Shown here: piece by piece, positions 63,323 to 64,000 of the stretch
How positions within the stretch are numbered: position 1 is the first letter of the stretch
How the letters are laid out: each line of letters begins with the position of its first letter
Notes under the pieces: generated by a model
What the model was told of the DNA's origin: nothing
Database searches by the model: none
Seen by the model: the letters and a program-made list of their open reading frames with translations, nothing else
Source of the DNA: Chloroflexota bacterium
GTDB lineage: Bacteria > Chloroflexota > Anaerolineae > UBA2200
Length of the DNA stretch: 64,000 nt
Direction of reading: 5' to 3'
NCBI GenBank assembly: GCA_014360905.1
Contig: JACIWW010000002.1
Location: 62,001-126,000, forward strand
Program-made: the position numbers and the translations under genes

Positions 63323-64000
63323 ATGGATTGCGTCATCAGAAATGGTACGATTGTTACTGCCGAGCGCACGTTGGTGGCTGACATTGGCATTCAGGGCGAG
63401 AAAATTGCTGCTATTGAGCCAGGACTTGAAGGCGACAAGTACATTGATGCCAGTGGCTTCTATGTATTCCCCGGCTTTATTGACCCGCATGTACATCTGC
63501 AGATGGCTATTGGCGACCTCACGTCGAGCGACGATTTCACCACAGGCACGATCGCTGCTGCCTGCGGTGGAACAACCACAGTCATTGATTTCACAGAGAA
63601 CTACCGTGGAGATGACCTGCTCGAAGGAGTTGAGAAACGACGCGCTCAAGCGGATGGAAAAGTAGCAGTGGATTATGCCCTTCATCTGACCCTCGCCGAT
63701 GCAAGCGAAAGGACGTTGGTACAGTTGCCCTTGTTGGCCAAGGAGGGTTATGCAAGTGCCAAGCTGTATACCACCTACGAGGGCCTCTGGCTGCAGGATG
63801 GAGAGCTCTTGCGCCTGCTTGCAGCAACGCGCGATTGCGGCATATTGCCCATGGTTCACACGGAAAACCGGGATGCCATCGCCTATCTCACAGCTGAACT
63901 CTTGCGCCAAGGCAAAACAGCCCCCAAATACCATCCTCTTAGCCGCCCACCCCTAGTTGAGGCTGAAGCCGCAAATCGTGTGACGGTTCTGGCCGATCTG
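63323..64000 (+). CDS. dihydropyrimidinase / D-hydantoinase-like amidohydrolase, cut at the right edge
   Basis: First 226 residues only. Amidohydrolase barrel with FPGFIDPHVHLQM (metal-binding HxH), AKLYTTYEG (carbamylated lysine region), and MVHTENRDAIAYL (third histidine). Relatives hydrolyse dihydropyrimidines, hydantoins or allantoin. GGAGG is seven bases before ATG 63323. The remaining two-thirds including later metal ligands are outside the window. It is on the opposite end from the PreA-like gene, so a pyrimidine catabolic link cannot be claimed. Confidence 0.85.
   Translation, partial: MDCVIRNGTIVTAERTLVADIGIQGEKIAAIEPGLEGDKYIDASGFYVFPGFIDPHVHLQMAIGDLTSSDDFTTGTIAAACGGTTTVIDFTENYRGDDLLEGVEKRRAQADGKVAVDYALHLTLADASERTLVQLPLLAKEGYASAKLYTTYEGLWLQDGELLRLLAATRDCGILPMVHTENRDAIAYLTAELLRQGKTAPKYHPLSRPPLVEAEAANRVTVLADL

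Overview
The window reads as a stretch of a bacterial chromosome. It is most likely from an anaerobic, possibly thermophilic member of the Chloroflexota (Anaerolineae-like). This is inferred from the mix of genes: threonine/proline-rich extracytoplasmic proteins, LysM proteins, a RuBisCO-like protein, isopentenyl phosphate kinase with other archaeal-type isoprenoid genes, glycyl-radical and tungsten/molybdenum cofactor genes. No rRNA gene or species marker is present to prove it. Genes at both ends are cut by the window. Gene density is high and consensus TTGACA/TATAAT-type promoters are easy to see.

Layout. (1) 1-10.7 kb, minus strand: a LacI-type regulator with its own promoter and tandem operators, then a branched-chain-amino-acid-type (Liv) ABC transporter followed without a break by two Gfo/Idh/MocA dehydrogenases, a xylose-isomerase-like TIM barrel, a DHOD/PreA-like ferredoxin-fused oxidoreductase and a cupin. 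This looks like one uptake-and-catabolism unit for an unidentified sugar-like compound. (2) 10.7-11.1 kb: a frameshifted transposase remnant. (3) 11-26.8 kb, housekeeping: site-2 protease, SurE, GT2 glycosyltransferase, MutY, GH13 glucosidase, a T-arm-less tRNA remnant, an acetamidase remnant, TPR protein, NAD salvage (pncA/pncB) with a SAM hydrolase, gyrB with an upstream membrane protein, OsmC and a form IV RuBisCO-like protein. (4) 26.9-32.9 kb: P-type ATPase with an altered hinge motif, CPBP protease, PD-(D/E)XK protein, transglutaminase-like protein. (5) 32.9-40.8 kb, minus strand: an almost complete molybdopterin operon (moaA-moaC-moaD-moaE-moeA-moaB) continuing into a Tup-type tungstate transporter with a chromate-transporter-family gene inside it, preceded by a Moco-riboswitch-like leader and terminator. 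(6) 40.8-44.4 kb: second site-2 protease with zinc-ribbon, HEAT-repeat and hypothetical genes. (7) 44.4-49.2 kb: isopentenyl phosphate kinase, aconitase X small and large subunits, a UbiD-family decarboxylase and RNase Z. The first four match, step for step, the archaeal route from mevalonate 5-phosphate to isopentenyl diphosphate. (8) 49.3-54.1 kb: PHP-AlbA_2 fusion, Lon, Hsp20. (9) 54.2-64 kb, plus strand: a glycyl radical enzyme of unassigned substrate with its activase, a second GH13 enzyme, an FMN split-barrel protein, a VIT/VWA protein, two LysM proteins and a dihydropyrimidinase cut by the right edge.

The strongest candidates for something new are the archaeal-type mevalonate operon in a bacterial context, the glycyl radical enzyme with a non-standard GCLEN active-site loop, the Liv-transporter catabolic unit with its LacI operator pair, and the chromate-transporter gene embedded in the tungstate/Moco operon under a Moco-type leader. 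All functional calls come from reading motifs by eye; no database search was run.
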